This document shows, one piece after another, positions 32,371-42,059 of a DNA stretch of 64,000 nucleotides. Made by a program: the position numbers and the translations under genes. This stretch comes from Branchinecta lynchi (taxonomy: Eukaryota; Arthropoda; Branchiopoda; Anostraca; Branchinectidae), in NCBI GenBank assembly GCA_023053575.1, contig JAKZAP010000015.1:16998055-17062054 (forward strand), read 5' to 3'. The notes beneath the pieces are model-generated. The model searched no databases, was not told the origin of the DNA, and saw only the letters and a list, made by a program, of their open reading frames with translations. Every line of letters begins with the position of its first letter. Positions within the stretch are counted from its first letter, which is position 1.

Positions 32371-32675
32371 GGGTTCTTCTCTATAAATTAGTAATATAAA
32401 AGATATATACTAAGAAGAGGGAAAGTAAAGAAGGGCGGGAATAAATCTAAGCTGACCTATAAGCGTAGTGAAATTGACTCCGTGGGTCAGACACCTTTTG
32501 GCATCTGTAAAGAAATATGAAGTTTACGATGTGAGTAAATGCTGCGCTTGCAGTCCCGTTTTGGCGTGGTGTTTTTGCTAGGTTTTACGTTGGAATTTTA
32601 GATGACAAGCCCAGTTGGGGGTTATTAGTGCTCTTCATTACTACGCTGACAGGAAATGTCAAGTTCAGCAGCTAC
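32371..32675. other. Unassigned stretch
   Basis: No coding or repeat signal recognised. Confidence 0.3.
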
Positions 32676-33017
32676 GCTGTGAAAGATCGTTGGACGATGT
32701 GGCAGCAATCGTCCTGTTATAGTTTCTTTCTTTCTTGTTTCCTTTTGTTTTTTTTATTGCGCTGTGAAAGATCGTTGGACGATGTGGCAGCAATCGTCCG
32801 GTTTTAGTTTCTTTCTTTCTTGTTTCCTTTTGTTTTTTTTATTGCGCTGTGAAAGATCGTTGGACGATGTGGCAGCAACCGTCCGGCTTTAGTTCCTTTC
32901 TTTCTTCATGTTTCCTTTTGGTTTTTTGATTGCGCTGTGAAAGATCGTTGGACGATGTGGCAGCAATCGTCCGGTTTTAGTTTCTTTCTTTCTTCATGTT
33001 TCCTTTTGTTTTTTTCC
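32676..33017. repeat. Four tandem 85-88-bp units, each with a hairpin and T tract
   Basis: GCTGTGAAAGATCGTTGGAC starts units at 32676, 32761, 32846 and 32934. Each unit contains GGACGAT-(GTGGCAGCA)-ATCGTCC, a 7-bp stem, then TTTCTTTCTTTCTT and a T run. The third unit has one stem mismatch. Confidence 0.85.
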
Positions 33018-33479
33018 TCTTTTTTTGTATGTGAACTAGAAACCATAGGATAATTTTTTAGTTAGTGTCCTGTCCTGGCCAAGCACACATTATTGTGTGT
33101 TTTTGTTTATAGGACCCCTCGTGCTGATTTTGACCTTTGATATTTGTTGGGAAAACCCTCTCTGCACGTCAATTCCTCAGTCCAACGTTAAATAACGTTT
33201 ATTGTAAAGGCAATGACTATTTACAAGTGTACAAGCCAAGTATACGTGAAGTCAGGAAAATCATGAACCCTTAAAAATAATGAATCTTTTACCTTAGGAT
33301 TTTACTTTGTGAATGAATAGTTTAATTCACAATTTGTAATTTCAATACATATTTTAACCTTATAACTAGTGTAATAATCCGACAAAGGTTTACCTTAAAA
33401 TTACAGCAAATCCACTTTAAATATTACAAGCCATCAATCTGGTTGAAGGCTGTCTACCAACTGAACTGGTAACGCTTCT
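33018..33479. other. Unassigned stretch
   Basis: Nothing recognised; AT-rich. Confidence 0.3.
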
Positions 33480-33967
33480 ATGAAGATACAGTACTTTACT
33501 CAACACAGCTAGATGGCATTATAAGTGGGAAAAGCGCGGAATATTCAGAAATGTTAAAGATGTGGTTCCAACTCCGGGCGAACTGTCTCCCATTACGAAG
33601 TAGGAAAAAGGTTTTTCAAAAGAATAGGTCTTTGCCAGTGGCTGAGTGTGCTTGCCGATTTTGTGGTGAGGTAGAATAGAGTGTATGCCATCTGCTGACA
33701 GATTGTCCGGGGGTGAAGGAAATTAGAGATGTTTTTTTTGGTGGGGTGCCCATACTATTCCCTGGTATTATGAAGTCGACAAATCGTCAGGTAATTCGGT
33801 CGGTATGTAAATATTTTAAGTGTATACTGGAAGTTTAGATCGGAGGTAATTTGGCAATGCTAGAAGGGTAAAAAGAAGTGATTTTATTGTATGTAATTTT
33901 GAAGTTCAATTTTGTTAGTTAAGTGCCATAATGAATACTGCTTTATGGCCCTTTGTTGGCTTTAATA

Positions 33968-34021
<54 letters not shown>
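33480..34021 (+). mobile_element. 5'-truncated LINE 3' end with long (ATT)n tail
   Basis: The + strand contains MLKMWFQLRANCLPLRSRKK and CACRFCGEVE, one stop, then CHLLTDCPGVKEIRDV, the C-terminal zinc region of a LINE polymerase. It is followed by a 3' UTR ending GCTTTAATAAAGTATTATT and an ATT tail (33971-34021). Its last 290 bp are nearly identical to 55110-55421. Confidence 0.75.
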
Positions 34022-34022
<1 letters not shown>

Positions 34023-34134
34023 AGGTATGAAATGGAATCGGGTGATTCCCAACAATAGTATCCCGAGCTCCCTTGTGGATCCAGAATCCAGATTCTGGAT
34101 TCCCCACATTTCGCTATTGTTTCTTTAGGACCTG
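34022..34134. mobile_element. Short palindromic element
   Basis: ATGAAATGGAATCGGGTGAT ... ACAATAG and CTATTG at the ends, with GAATCCAGATTCTGGATTC in the middle. Confidence 0.35.
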
Positions 34135-34496
34135 CGAGTTCTTAGCACTTTTTCGGCCGAGCACAGTTTTGCAGCAATTTTGCCAGTAACGCAACGCAAA
34201 CTTCGACGGAAGCTTCAGGGTCCACCGACACTCTTTCACATATAAGTACATGAGAAGCTTAAAGTCTTATTTTTTCGTTCTGGAAGGCATTGTAGACTAT
34301 CAGGTCTATCCACCGACACTCTTTCACATATAAATACATGAGAAGCTTCAAAGTCTTATTTTTTCGTTCTGGAAGGCATTGTAGACCATCAGGTCTATCA
34401 TTTGCATTGAAATTTATTTTGTTTGCTTTCGCCACTTTTAAAAGCACAACTCTTACTAGAAATGATCTTTTTGAGATGAAATGGCTAAGAAATATC

Positions 34497-34861
34497 AGTT
34501 GCGTTTTTGTAGGTACCATGGTACCTATCTGATACTACGGTTGCTCTGAAAAAACGACAATTGCCGAAATCGCGCTCTTCGAAGTCATCCCAAAAGAAAA
34601 ACTAATATTCAGTCACATCACTAAGTGCCAAACTTCTTTCCACCAACAAAAATTTGATGCAAGTGAGATGACTTTTTCAGATACTACGATCAGTTACCAC
34701 GGTCGGACCGTGGTACCTGAATATCAGTTACCACAATAACTGGCCAGATACCACGATAACTGCAAACACGCCTTTTAACCGTGGTATCAGATACCACGAT
34801 AACTGCACGAACAACTTTAGACCGTGGTATCAGATACCATGGTACCTGCAAAAACGCGACT
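34497..34861. mobile_element. S element (GATACC-rich foldback), ATC target duplication
   Basis: Ends AGTTGCGTTTTTG and CAAAAACGCGACT, flanked by ATC (34494-34496; 34862-34864). The interior is built from alternating GATACCACGATAACTGC and its complement. The intact K sequence AAATATCGTTTT at 12970-12981 shows the empty site. Confidence 0.8.
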
Positions 34862-34975
34862 ATCGTTTTTCGAAATACCATTAGTTTCCACGGGAAATGA
34901 GCGATATTCCTGTTAGCACTTGTCAACTCCGTCCAGCGTTACCGCTCTCCGACGCGGCGGCTGGACGGAACAGAT

Positions 34976-36560
34976 TTTCCACATGTTTTAAGAAAGCTTA
35001 TGTCACACCTATTGCTAAGAGCAAAAATCTGAATTCAGTGATGGATCTGCGACCGATTTCTAATACCCCTGTATTAGTTTCCAGAAAGTTACATTTTTGA
35101 ATTGTTGTATGAAGATATAGAGTCAAACCTGAGCCTCGTTTTTGTTGCATGCTGCAGGTCCACTTTTCGGCCGATTCTGGACTGATTCTTTCTACATCCG
35201 TTTTTGCACTGCAGCGCTTCCGAGGAAGACGGTAGCGCTTCTCGGGAATCACGGACTTGCTCACCAACCAAGTCCGTGCTTCCCTGCAAGATGCTGCAGC
35301 GCTGCCGCTTCAACCAAGAAGAAAGTGAATTCTAAAACGCATACTGTGCAAAAGCAAAGAAGTGCTGCAGCAGCGCTATTGCGATAAAACGAGGCTCTGG
35401 ACCCAAGGCAGTATGGTTTCCGGCCTGGGTGCACTACAACCCATTACATGGTAAAAATAGTTGATGATATACTTAGACACCTGGACACTGAAAATTCATT
35501 TGCTGAAGTACTTTTAAGTGATATTACTAAGGCGTTTGACAGTATTGATCATGCAGTAGCTATAGACGAAGCGAGATCAATGGGTGCGCGTAGGTTTTTA
35601 ATCCGTATATTAGCAAGCTTCCTTACGGGACGGACACAATGTGTTGTGCTTAGTAAAGATGATGTGTCTGAATTTTAGAAATTTTGTGTGATAAACCACA
35701 GGGAACAAAATTAGGTCCACTGATATTTTTAATTGTTTTTAACAAAGTTTTACGTGAGTATCCTAACCGTTATAAATTTGCGGACAATCTCTCAAGTTTA
35801 TCATTGCGGAATTTACCTTCTAATTCGTCTGAACAAAGTTTGACTGACATTTTCGAAACTTTGACAAATGAGTTGTCGGAGGTAAAGCTGTCGGTCAGCC
35901 TCCCCAAGAGCGTGATCATAAGGTTTTCTTTTTTAAAGAGAGAATTACCACCTCAAGAAAATGTCGGTTTGGCTTACCGCGAAAAGATGAAACTCCTTGG
36001 AATCACGATTGACAAGAATTTAAAATGGGATTCTCATGTTGACACTATCCTACACAAATCTTCTCTACTTCTGAAATCCCTTGCGATGCTCCGGAGATTT
36101 GGGATACCAACGAGACTCATGAGATCCTTATATTGCACGTATGTATGCCCTGCAACGGAATACTCGTGTCCTGTTTGGCATCCGGGCTTTACCAAAAGTC
36201 AGACGGAGAAACTAGAGGGGATACAGAAGCGGGCTTTCAAGATTATCCTTGGGCAAGATTATTCCACATATGAAGATAGCCTCACAAAACTTAGCCTTCC
36301 CACTTTTGAGTGCCGTAGACACAGCCTCACCATGGATTTTGGACTGAAATGTCTATCTTCAGATAATCATAGATCCATTCTACCTGATTACCAATCGCCC
36401 AACCCCAATCGGCCCGTCACTAGACTAAGAACTGAAAACAAAAATCGGCTTCAAATACCCGCTCCTAGTAAATTCGTCTGACCGATATTTATCATCATTC
36501 GTACCTTATTTTATTTCTCATTTTAACTCTTGATATTTATTTTATTATTTCCCATTTTAA
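34976..36560 (+). mobile_element. LINE reverse transcriptase, interrupted by an A element
   Basis: + strand: FKKAYVTPIAKSKNLNSVMD and LRPISNTPVLVSR; a frame break; ELLYEDIESN; the A element (35132-35396); then DPRQYGFRPGCTTTHYMVKI, LLSDITKAFDSIDHA, a second break near 35680, and QGTKLGPLIFLIVFNKV. The catalytic box reads FADN instead of YADD. The thumb follows as EKMKLLGITIDKNLKWDSHV and TEYSCPVWHPGFTKSQTEKL, ending at 36481. CR1/jockey-like, inactive. Confidence 0.8.
35132..35396. mobile_element. A-family element inside a LINE polymerase
   Basis: AGCCTCGTTTTTGTTGCA ... GCGATAAAACGAGGCT with CTG on both sides (35129-35131; 35397-35399). The LINE reads ESN before and (L)DPRQYGFRPG after, so removing the element and one CTG restores the protein reading. 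Confidence 0.85.
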
Positions 36561-37030
36561 TTCTTGTTGGAAGGAAGGAAGGAATTTATTTCTTCAACAT
36601 TTCTACAACATACTGAACATATTCTTAAAACCAATAGCCCGTCTGAATATGTGACAACAGGTCACCTGTGCAAGACGGACATCAAATTATCAAGATCTAT
36701 TGATCAGTTTTTTTTTTGTTTTTTTTTTAATACACTTAGTGAGACTCTAACTCACTCCAAATCAGCTTTCTTCACTCGAACACCCCTAGCCTACCCAATT
36801 CCCATTCCCCTCCCCAATCCTGCCCTATGGAACTCAAAAGTGGGAAGACTAAGTTTTGTGTCTTCCCACTTGTTGTGTGGCATGTATTATATTATTAAGG
36901 CCTATTCATTATTATCATACACTGTATATATTGTACGTCACTGCTTTGACATGTGTTACGTCATGACGATACTCTGCTAGCCATGTTATGTTGTGCTATT
37001 ACGGAAATAAAGAATATATTTTATATTTAT
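36561..37030 (-). mobile_element. Retroposon 3' piece with GAAG/CTTC tail
   Basis: GGAAGGAAGGAAGG at 36570-36583 followed by AATTTATTTCTTCAACA looks like the tail and polyadenylation region of a - strand retroposon. The other end is unclear. Confidence 0.35.
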
Positions 37031-37880
37031 ATATCTGAAAACGAACGCGTAGTGATTTTAAAAGCGGAACAAACGAGCAAAAAAAAAAGGGAGTTCCAAA
37101 CAGAATATAGACCTAATGGCGTACCATGTCTTCTAAAACGAAAAACAAGACTTTCAACCTTCTCATGTTCCTTCTGTATGAAAGAGTTGCCGGCCGACGT
37201 CAAACTTTCAGCGAAGTATGATGATGATTTGATGATGATGATTTTATTAACGCACTTAAGAAGAGGAAAATAATGCAGTATAGACAAATAAAAGGAAAAA
37301 GTACACTGAGCTTTCAATAATGTAGTAAATGCACGAGATCAAAAATAAACATTTCACAAAAAAAAGAAAGAAAAGGGACTAGTCGGGTCTAAAAAATCTT
37401 CTTCCTAGATGGAATGCGGAGAAATGGCCAAGGGCAGAAACGTGAAGGTCCTGGGCAATTGAAGGTAACTTTGCACAAGGGTCAGGTATATGTTGCGTGA
37501 CAACATGGCAAGACTCGGCTAAGCCGAGAAAACGGTAAAAAATCGCTAAAGAACACTCAAAAATCGTGGGTAAGAAATGAAACGATGGGGAAGGGTCTGG
37601 ATTTCAGAAGTTTATAGTTGGATCATATAATTGATAATTGATAATTGGATCATATAATTGATAATATTGAAGTTTATAATTGGATCGTATAGTTTAAAAA
37701 AGGTAGAAATGTCCATGAACCACGGCGCGTTCAGTTTTCAAGTGTTAAGCGTTCAACTGCCGTACCGGAGAGTGGGAAGGCTGGACAACGCTCACTGGAA
37801 AGTCCCTAATTTCACCTGGAAATTAGTGGTATTTTTTAAAGTCGTCGCGGAAAGAGAGTTTCCAGTAATAGTTATCTTTT

Positions 37881-38128
37881 AAATATGGATAAAGTAAGTA
37901 AAGTAAAGTAGTTATTACCCTTATTTTTTACTTAGAACAAAATGGAGTAAAGAAGAAAATAATAAAAAAGAAGAGAAATTTAAGGCACAACATAGATATA
38001 CACACATGACATTTTATATAACAATTACACAGTCAAGAACTAAAAAGTGTTTAAACCAGGGGTGGATCCATTTCCCCTGGAAACTTCAAATTACCCGATT
38101 CACTGCGATACTAGGGTCCACAGGCTTG
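37881..38128. other. LINE-like 3' end and short unassigned stretch
   Basis: 37885-37960 resembles the 3' end of the - strand LINE type seen at 13745 and 10490. CAGGGGTGGATCC at 38056 resembles a hAT end but no partner was found. Confidence 0.3.
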
Positions 38129-38393
38129 AGCCTCGTTTTTGTTGCAATACCGCTGCTGCAGCACTTCTTTGCTTTTGCATAATATGCATTTTTGGATTCA
38201 TTTTCCTCTTGGTTGAAGCGGCAGCGCTGCAGAACCTTGCAGAGAAGCACGGACTTGGTCAGGGAGCAAGTCCGTGATCTCGAGAAGCGCTGCCGTCTTC
38301 CTCGGAAGCGCTGCAGTGCAAAAACGGATGTAGGAAGAATCAGTCCGGAATCGGCCGAGAAGTGGACCTGCAGCATGCAACAAAAACGAGGCT
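38129..38393. mobile_element. A-family element, 54 bp upstream of exon 5
   Basis: AGCCTCGTTTTTGTTGCA ... TGCAACAAAAACGAGGCT, flanked by TTG (38126-38128) and CTG (38394-38396). Confidence 0.8.
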
Positions 38394-38447
38394 CTGGTGT
38401 TTTTGAATCACTGAAAGGATTCATTTAAATTTTTGTTTTGTTTCTAG

Positions 38448-38616
38448 TGATCCAAATCTGCTGGTGAGAGGATGCAACCAGCTAGGCCAGTTTTTGTCAC
38501 ACAGAGAGACGAACCTTCGCTATTTGGCACTCGAGTCGATGTGCACTCTCGCTGCTTCTGAGTTTTCCCACGAGGCTGTTAAGAAACATCAAGAGACAGT
38601 CATCAACGCACTTAAG
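38448..38616 (+). CDS. AP2A: AP-2 alpha-adaptin, internal exon 5 of 7
   Basis: Enters after TTTCTAG (38441-38447). Its first base completes a Ser codon, followed by [39 protein letters not shown] and [17 protein letters not shown]. It exits in phase 0 at donor GTAATG (38617). The Gly in VRGCNQ, where most orthologs recalled have Ala, is the only unusual residue noted. A 265-bp A-family element ends 54 bp upstream of the exon, so the polypyrimidine tract lies in the short stretch between element and exon. In the family this region belongs to the middle of the alpha trunk that wraps the sigma subunit. Confidence 0.96.
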
Positions 38617-38786
38617 GTAATGACCCCAAAAATGCAAAATCAACCATTAGTTTTACTGTGGCCTAGCCTAAAACATTTAGTTTTACGTCATGGTGTTAGG
38701 GAATTAGTGTTGTAAGCTTCTGTCTAAACCGTAGCCATCCAACTGAGTGGCCTGAAAGGAAGTGCTCTTCCTTTCAGCTCACTTAA

Positions 38787-39207
38787 GGTGCATTCTCGCT
38801 GTTCCCCGAGGACTCCTCGGAGAATCGAAGTGACCGACAAGATTACAGGGAGTCGCTCCACGCGGACTCCGCGTACGGAAAAGAACGAGAACACTGGGAA
38901 TACTTCATAAATGGTTTTGTTCTAAAAATAAATATGCAGTGGACGAAATTAGTCTGCACCCACTTTATTTTTCCTTTTGTGAGTTCTTTTTTTTTTTTTA
39001 TTAATTTGACATTGTACCACCACCAGCAAAAATTGATTCCCCTCTGAATCTGAAGGGGACTCCTTTTTGATGATGGTGATGATAATCTAAGCTTTCCCCG
39101 TCCATAGGGACTCAAGAATACGGGGAGTGAATCCCCCGGGACAGAGAAACACGCGGGGATTCCTCAAGTGGAAAGTGGAACTCCTCAGGGAACGGCGAGA
39201 ATACGCT
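38787..39207. mobile_element. N-family element after exon 5
   Basis: GGTGCATTCTCGCTGTTCCC after TTAA (38783-38786). The right end GGGAACGGCGAGAATACGCT is followed by TTTA, a decayed TTAA. Collinear with 14866-15272. Confidence 0.8.
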
Positions 39208-39739
39208 TTTAGTTGTTCACGAGCTCTTTCAGTTTGATAGCATTTAACGAAGCCGTAGATTTGTTCGGTTGGCTTTCGCTAAGTTCCCCTGCTGTGACCT
39301 CCCGCGTTCTGCCGAGATCTCATTGGGAATGACTAGAAAAGCCTTTTTAGACTCTTTCTCTGACGTTAAAATCGCCTTGCTCAACTCCCACTGACCACCT
39401 GCTGATCTCCTGGTTGCAAACCGCAGTGTCTTGGAATTGTTATGTAAGAACTTTTAGCGGAGCATGGTTTTGAATTCTGTTTCAGTTCGGAAAAACTATT
39501 CCCTTTAAATTCTGACTGTGTTTAAAAGGTCGGGAAACAATGGTCCTTTTAAATTTGAGATTAAAGGGTAACATGATGAGAACTTTGAATTTGCTAATGA
39601 TAAAGACATGAAGACTCTTAGTCACAAGCCAACTTAGCCAACAGTGGCATAATTGCAAAATTCAGATAAGGGATTCAGATTAGAATAAATATTCCTTCAG
39701 CCCAAGCTGACTGCGAATCATACTTGATACCGCAAAACG
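39208..39739. other. Unassigned intron stretch
   Basis: No repeat or coding signal recognised. Confidence 0.3.
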
Positions 39740-40200
39740 GATATGTCAGCTGAATTTTATTAGAGCTATATTTCGGCCCTTCTTGGGAAGGGTCCTCTTG
39801 AGCTCTCAAGTTGGAAAAACGAACCCTTTAATTGTTTTTCCACAAGTTTATTTTCCAGCTTAAGCAGCTTGAGTCTGAGGAGGACCCTTGCCAAGAAGGG
39901 CCGAAATATGCCTGAGGTGCCTGAGGAGGAATATGTCTGAGGTGCCTGAGGAGGCACCTTGCCAAGAAGCGCCGGAATATAGCTCTAATGACAATCAGCT
40001 GACGTATCCGTTCCACACTATCAAATATTAGAGCTATATTTCGGCCCTTCTTGGCAAGGGTCTTCTTCAGGCTCGGAGCCGCTCAAGTTGGAAAAATGAA
40101 CTTGTTGGAAACCCACAAGTTCGGGGTTGGTTTTCCAACAAGTTCGTTGTTCCAACTTGAGCGGGGAAAAACCAAACTACCGAACGAGGTTTCCGATGAC
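39740..40200. mobile_element. R-family elements, several inverted pieces
   Basis: ATTTCGGCCCTTCTTGG and its complement CCAAGAAGGGCCGAAAT alternate at 39771, 39890, 39960 and 40030, with GGATATGTCAGCTGA at 39739 and TCAGCTGACGTATCCG at 39995. These form one or two nested hairpins with CTTGAGC arms. Confidence 0.6.
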
Positions 40201-40471
40201 AATGAAACTTGATAACTGACAGAACATCAATCCAAGATGCTCAGTTTCAGATCCGGAATGGGCTAAGAAACATTTTCATGTTCCCCAAGGATCCATCATC
40301 ATTTGTACAACTCGTGTACAACTCGGAAAAGGACAGTTTTTGGAAGGGCAAAAAGATGGACACAAGTCAAGATCGGAGCACGCCAGATCTTATGACCACG
40401 TCAGATCTTATGAAACAGTTAAGATCTTGGTGACTACGTGACTATCATATGCTGGGGTTGCCGGGAGTTAG
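40201..40471. other. Unassigned stretch with one open frame
   Basis: A 74-codon + strand frame (40209-40433) has no recognised similarity; 40385-40425 contains a doubled TCAGATCTTATGA. Not supported as a gene. Confidence 0.25.
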
Positions 40472-40762
40472 CCCGATGAAAAATTTGCAGCCTGCGTAGT
40501 AGTATGGTAGTAGTACGAAAACGTTGCATGTAATACTATGTAATAGCAAAGAATACTATCATTTAATGTGCCTCAGACTGGTCCAATCTTATGTAGTAGT
40601 ATCTAGTAGTATCCATGCATCCGATCTTGCTAATAGTAGTATATAGTAGTATGCAGTAACACGGTAGCCTTGAAGTAGAAGCATGTAGTAGCATCGTTAG
40701 TACTGCTTGCTACTTTTTCGTACTACTTCATAGTGCTATTTTGAGATAAATTTTTCATCGGG
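40472..40762. mobile_element. U element with perfect 15-bp terminal repeat
   Basis: CCCGATGAAAAATTT (40472-40486) and AAATTTTTCATCGGG (40748-40762). The interior is full of GTAGTAGTAT words. No clear target duplication. It ends 104 bp before exon 6. Confidence 0.7.
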
Positions 40763-40866
40763 AGAGGTGGGTATGGGAGGCCTGTTCTTTTCCACAAGAC
40801 CTTGAAGAATGGAGATTAGCTGATACACACTCTTGTTTAGTTATTTATGGATTGTTTTGATTCTAG

Positions 40867-41004
40867 ACGGAGAGAGATGTATCCGTTCGCCAGAGAGCAG
40901 TGGATCTTTTGTATGCCATGTGCGATAAGACCAACGCAGAGGAGATCGTCCAGGAGATGCTCAGCTACCTCGAGACTGCTGATTATTCAATCCGAGAAGA
41001 AATG
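40867..41004 (+). CDS. AP2A: AP-2 alpha-adaptin, internal exon 6 of 7
   Basis: A 46-codon exon, phase 0 at both ends, between TTCTAG (to 40866) and donor GTAAGA (41005). The reading is [40 protein letters not shown] and SIREEM. The EEIVQEML and IREEM choices match insect alpha-adaptins as recalled and support an arthropod origin. A perfect 15-bp inverted-repeat element (40472-40762) ends 104 bp upstream, and a tRNA-like sequence on the - strand begins 34 bp after the donor. No defects are seen. Confidence 0.96.
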
Positions 41005-41038
41005 GTAAGATATAAATAGTCAGCTAAAAGACAAAAGT

Positions 41039-41110
41039 GCTCCTCAGGTTTGGTTTGAACCCATGACCTGCGGCCTATAAGGCCTCTGCCCTACCAATGA
41101 GCTATAGAGC
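41039..41110 (-). tRNA. tRNA-Ile(UAU)-like sequence, probably pseudo or SINE head
   Basis: 72 nt on the - strand: GCTCTATAGCTCATTGGTAG (A-box region), anticodon loop CTTATAG (anticodon TAT), and B-box region GGGTTCAAACC. Acceptor GCTC/GAGC, D stem GCTC/GGGC and anticodon stem GAGGC/GCCGC (one mismatch) can form, but the T stem is poor. It lies 34 bp after the donor of exon 6. Confidence 0.4.
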
Positions 41111-41149
41111 GGAAGTTCGATAACCAATACACAGGTAAGATAAAACACT

Positions 41150-41452
41150 ATGAGCGTGTTCCATCCTACTTACCGTAGTTACTACGCATGACGTCACAAA
41201 TTCTGGCTTTTTGCCGTCAAGGCTGGAACGACTTTTCTATTTTCCAGCAGAATATCATGCCACGGGCGAATCCGACCAATTACGTTACAGAGATGCGTTG
41301 TTACTACGCTCCCGAGCGCGGTAAGCAAATAGTTACTATTAGTTACTATTTCGAGAAGGTTGGAACGGTCAGCGTAGTAACTTTTGGTGAGGTTGGAACG
41401 GAAATAGTAACTAATAGTTACTATTTGTGGAAGGGTGGAACATGCTCTATAT
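41150..41452. mobile_element. V element, foldback with GTTACTA arms
   Basis: TGAGCGTGTTCCATCCTACT near 41150 pairs with GGGTGGAACATGCTCTA ending at 41452. Inside, AATAGTTACTATTAGTTACT and complement repeat. Confidence 0.6.
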
Positions 41453-42059
41453 AGTCAGAATGGTTCTGGTGTGAGGTGCAGGTGGCATGCTTATTAAAGC
41501 ACAAGTCACAAGATATATGTCGGTACAGTCATGTCCGGCTAATCGCGCATCCTTGTGTTATCCGTTATGAAAATTCTCGGATGTAGTAAGCGGGAGCCTG
41601 ATCAGGCTCGAAATGAGTCAAACACGGCAAATACAAAGCTCGGCTAAAGTAGCCTACCGTTAGGTAGAGATGGGGGCGGGGGGGGGGGGGGCGTCCACGA
41701 CATGAGCTATTGTTGAGAACGGGATTGGCCGTTACACAAACTTGTGAACGAAAATGACGTAGGAGGTGTTAAGACGACTGTATATGTATGGATTATGCGA
41801 TGTGTAATATCACGAATTAAATTAATTGATTGATTGATTGATTGATTGAAGATGCACTCTCATCCTGATGATATGGCGAGGGGTGTAGTTAGCCGGACAA
41901 AAGATGGGAGTTGTCCAAATATACAATTATCCAAATATACGTAGATGGGGGTCAGGATCGCCTACTACACTTGCAGGACATCACCAGTTTATTATGGATA
42001 CCCCTGGTCAATTCACAGTATGGTTTGCACTCAATTTAGGTCACCAACCACCCTTCAAT
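41453..42059. other. Mixed relics: J arm, G tract, LINE tail
   Basis: 41555-41580 (CATCCTTGTGTTATCCGTTA) is a J arm. G tract at 41679-41691. An ATTG microsatellite (41824-41850), preceded by AATATCACGAATTAAATTAA, looks like a + strand LINE tail. Confidence 0.4.

Larger units (their letters stand above)
34442..37693 (+). mobile_element. Forward K-family copy, interrupted by S element and LINE
   Basis: AGCACAACTCTTACTAGAAA at 34442; broken by S (34497-34861); resumes to about 34975 (CTCTCCGACGCGGCGGCTGG). After the LINE block it resumes at about 37031 (AACGCGTAGTGATTTTAAAA) and reaches TTAA at 37694. The middle part around 37225 contains a GATGATGATTT microsatellite. Confidence 0.65.
34135..37880 (-). 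mobile_element. Reverse K-family copy, split by a forward K copy
   Basis: Reverse second half at 34135-34437 (ATTGTAGACCATCAGGTCTA). Reverse first half at 37698-37880 (AACCACGGCGCGTTCAG, then GGAAGGCTGGAC). The break falls at TTAA (34438-34441 and 37694-37697), the insertion site of the forward copy. An 88-bp segment is tandemly doubled at 34222-34397. Confidence 0.6.

Noticed and set aside
33971..34021. Stand-alone (ATT)n microsatellite
   Set aside because: It directly follows a LINE 3' end and is its tail.
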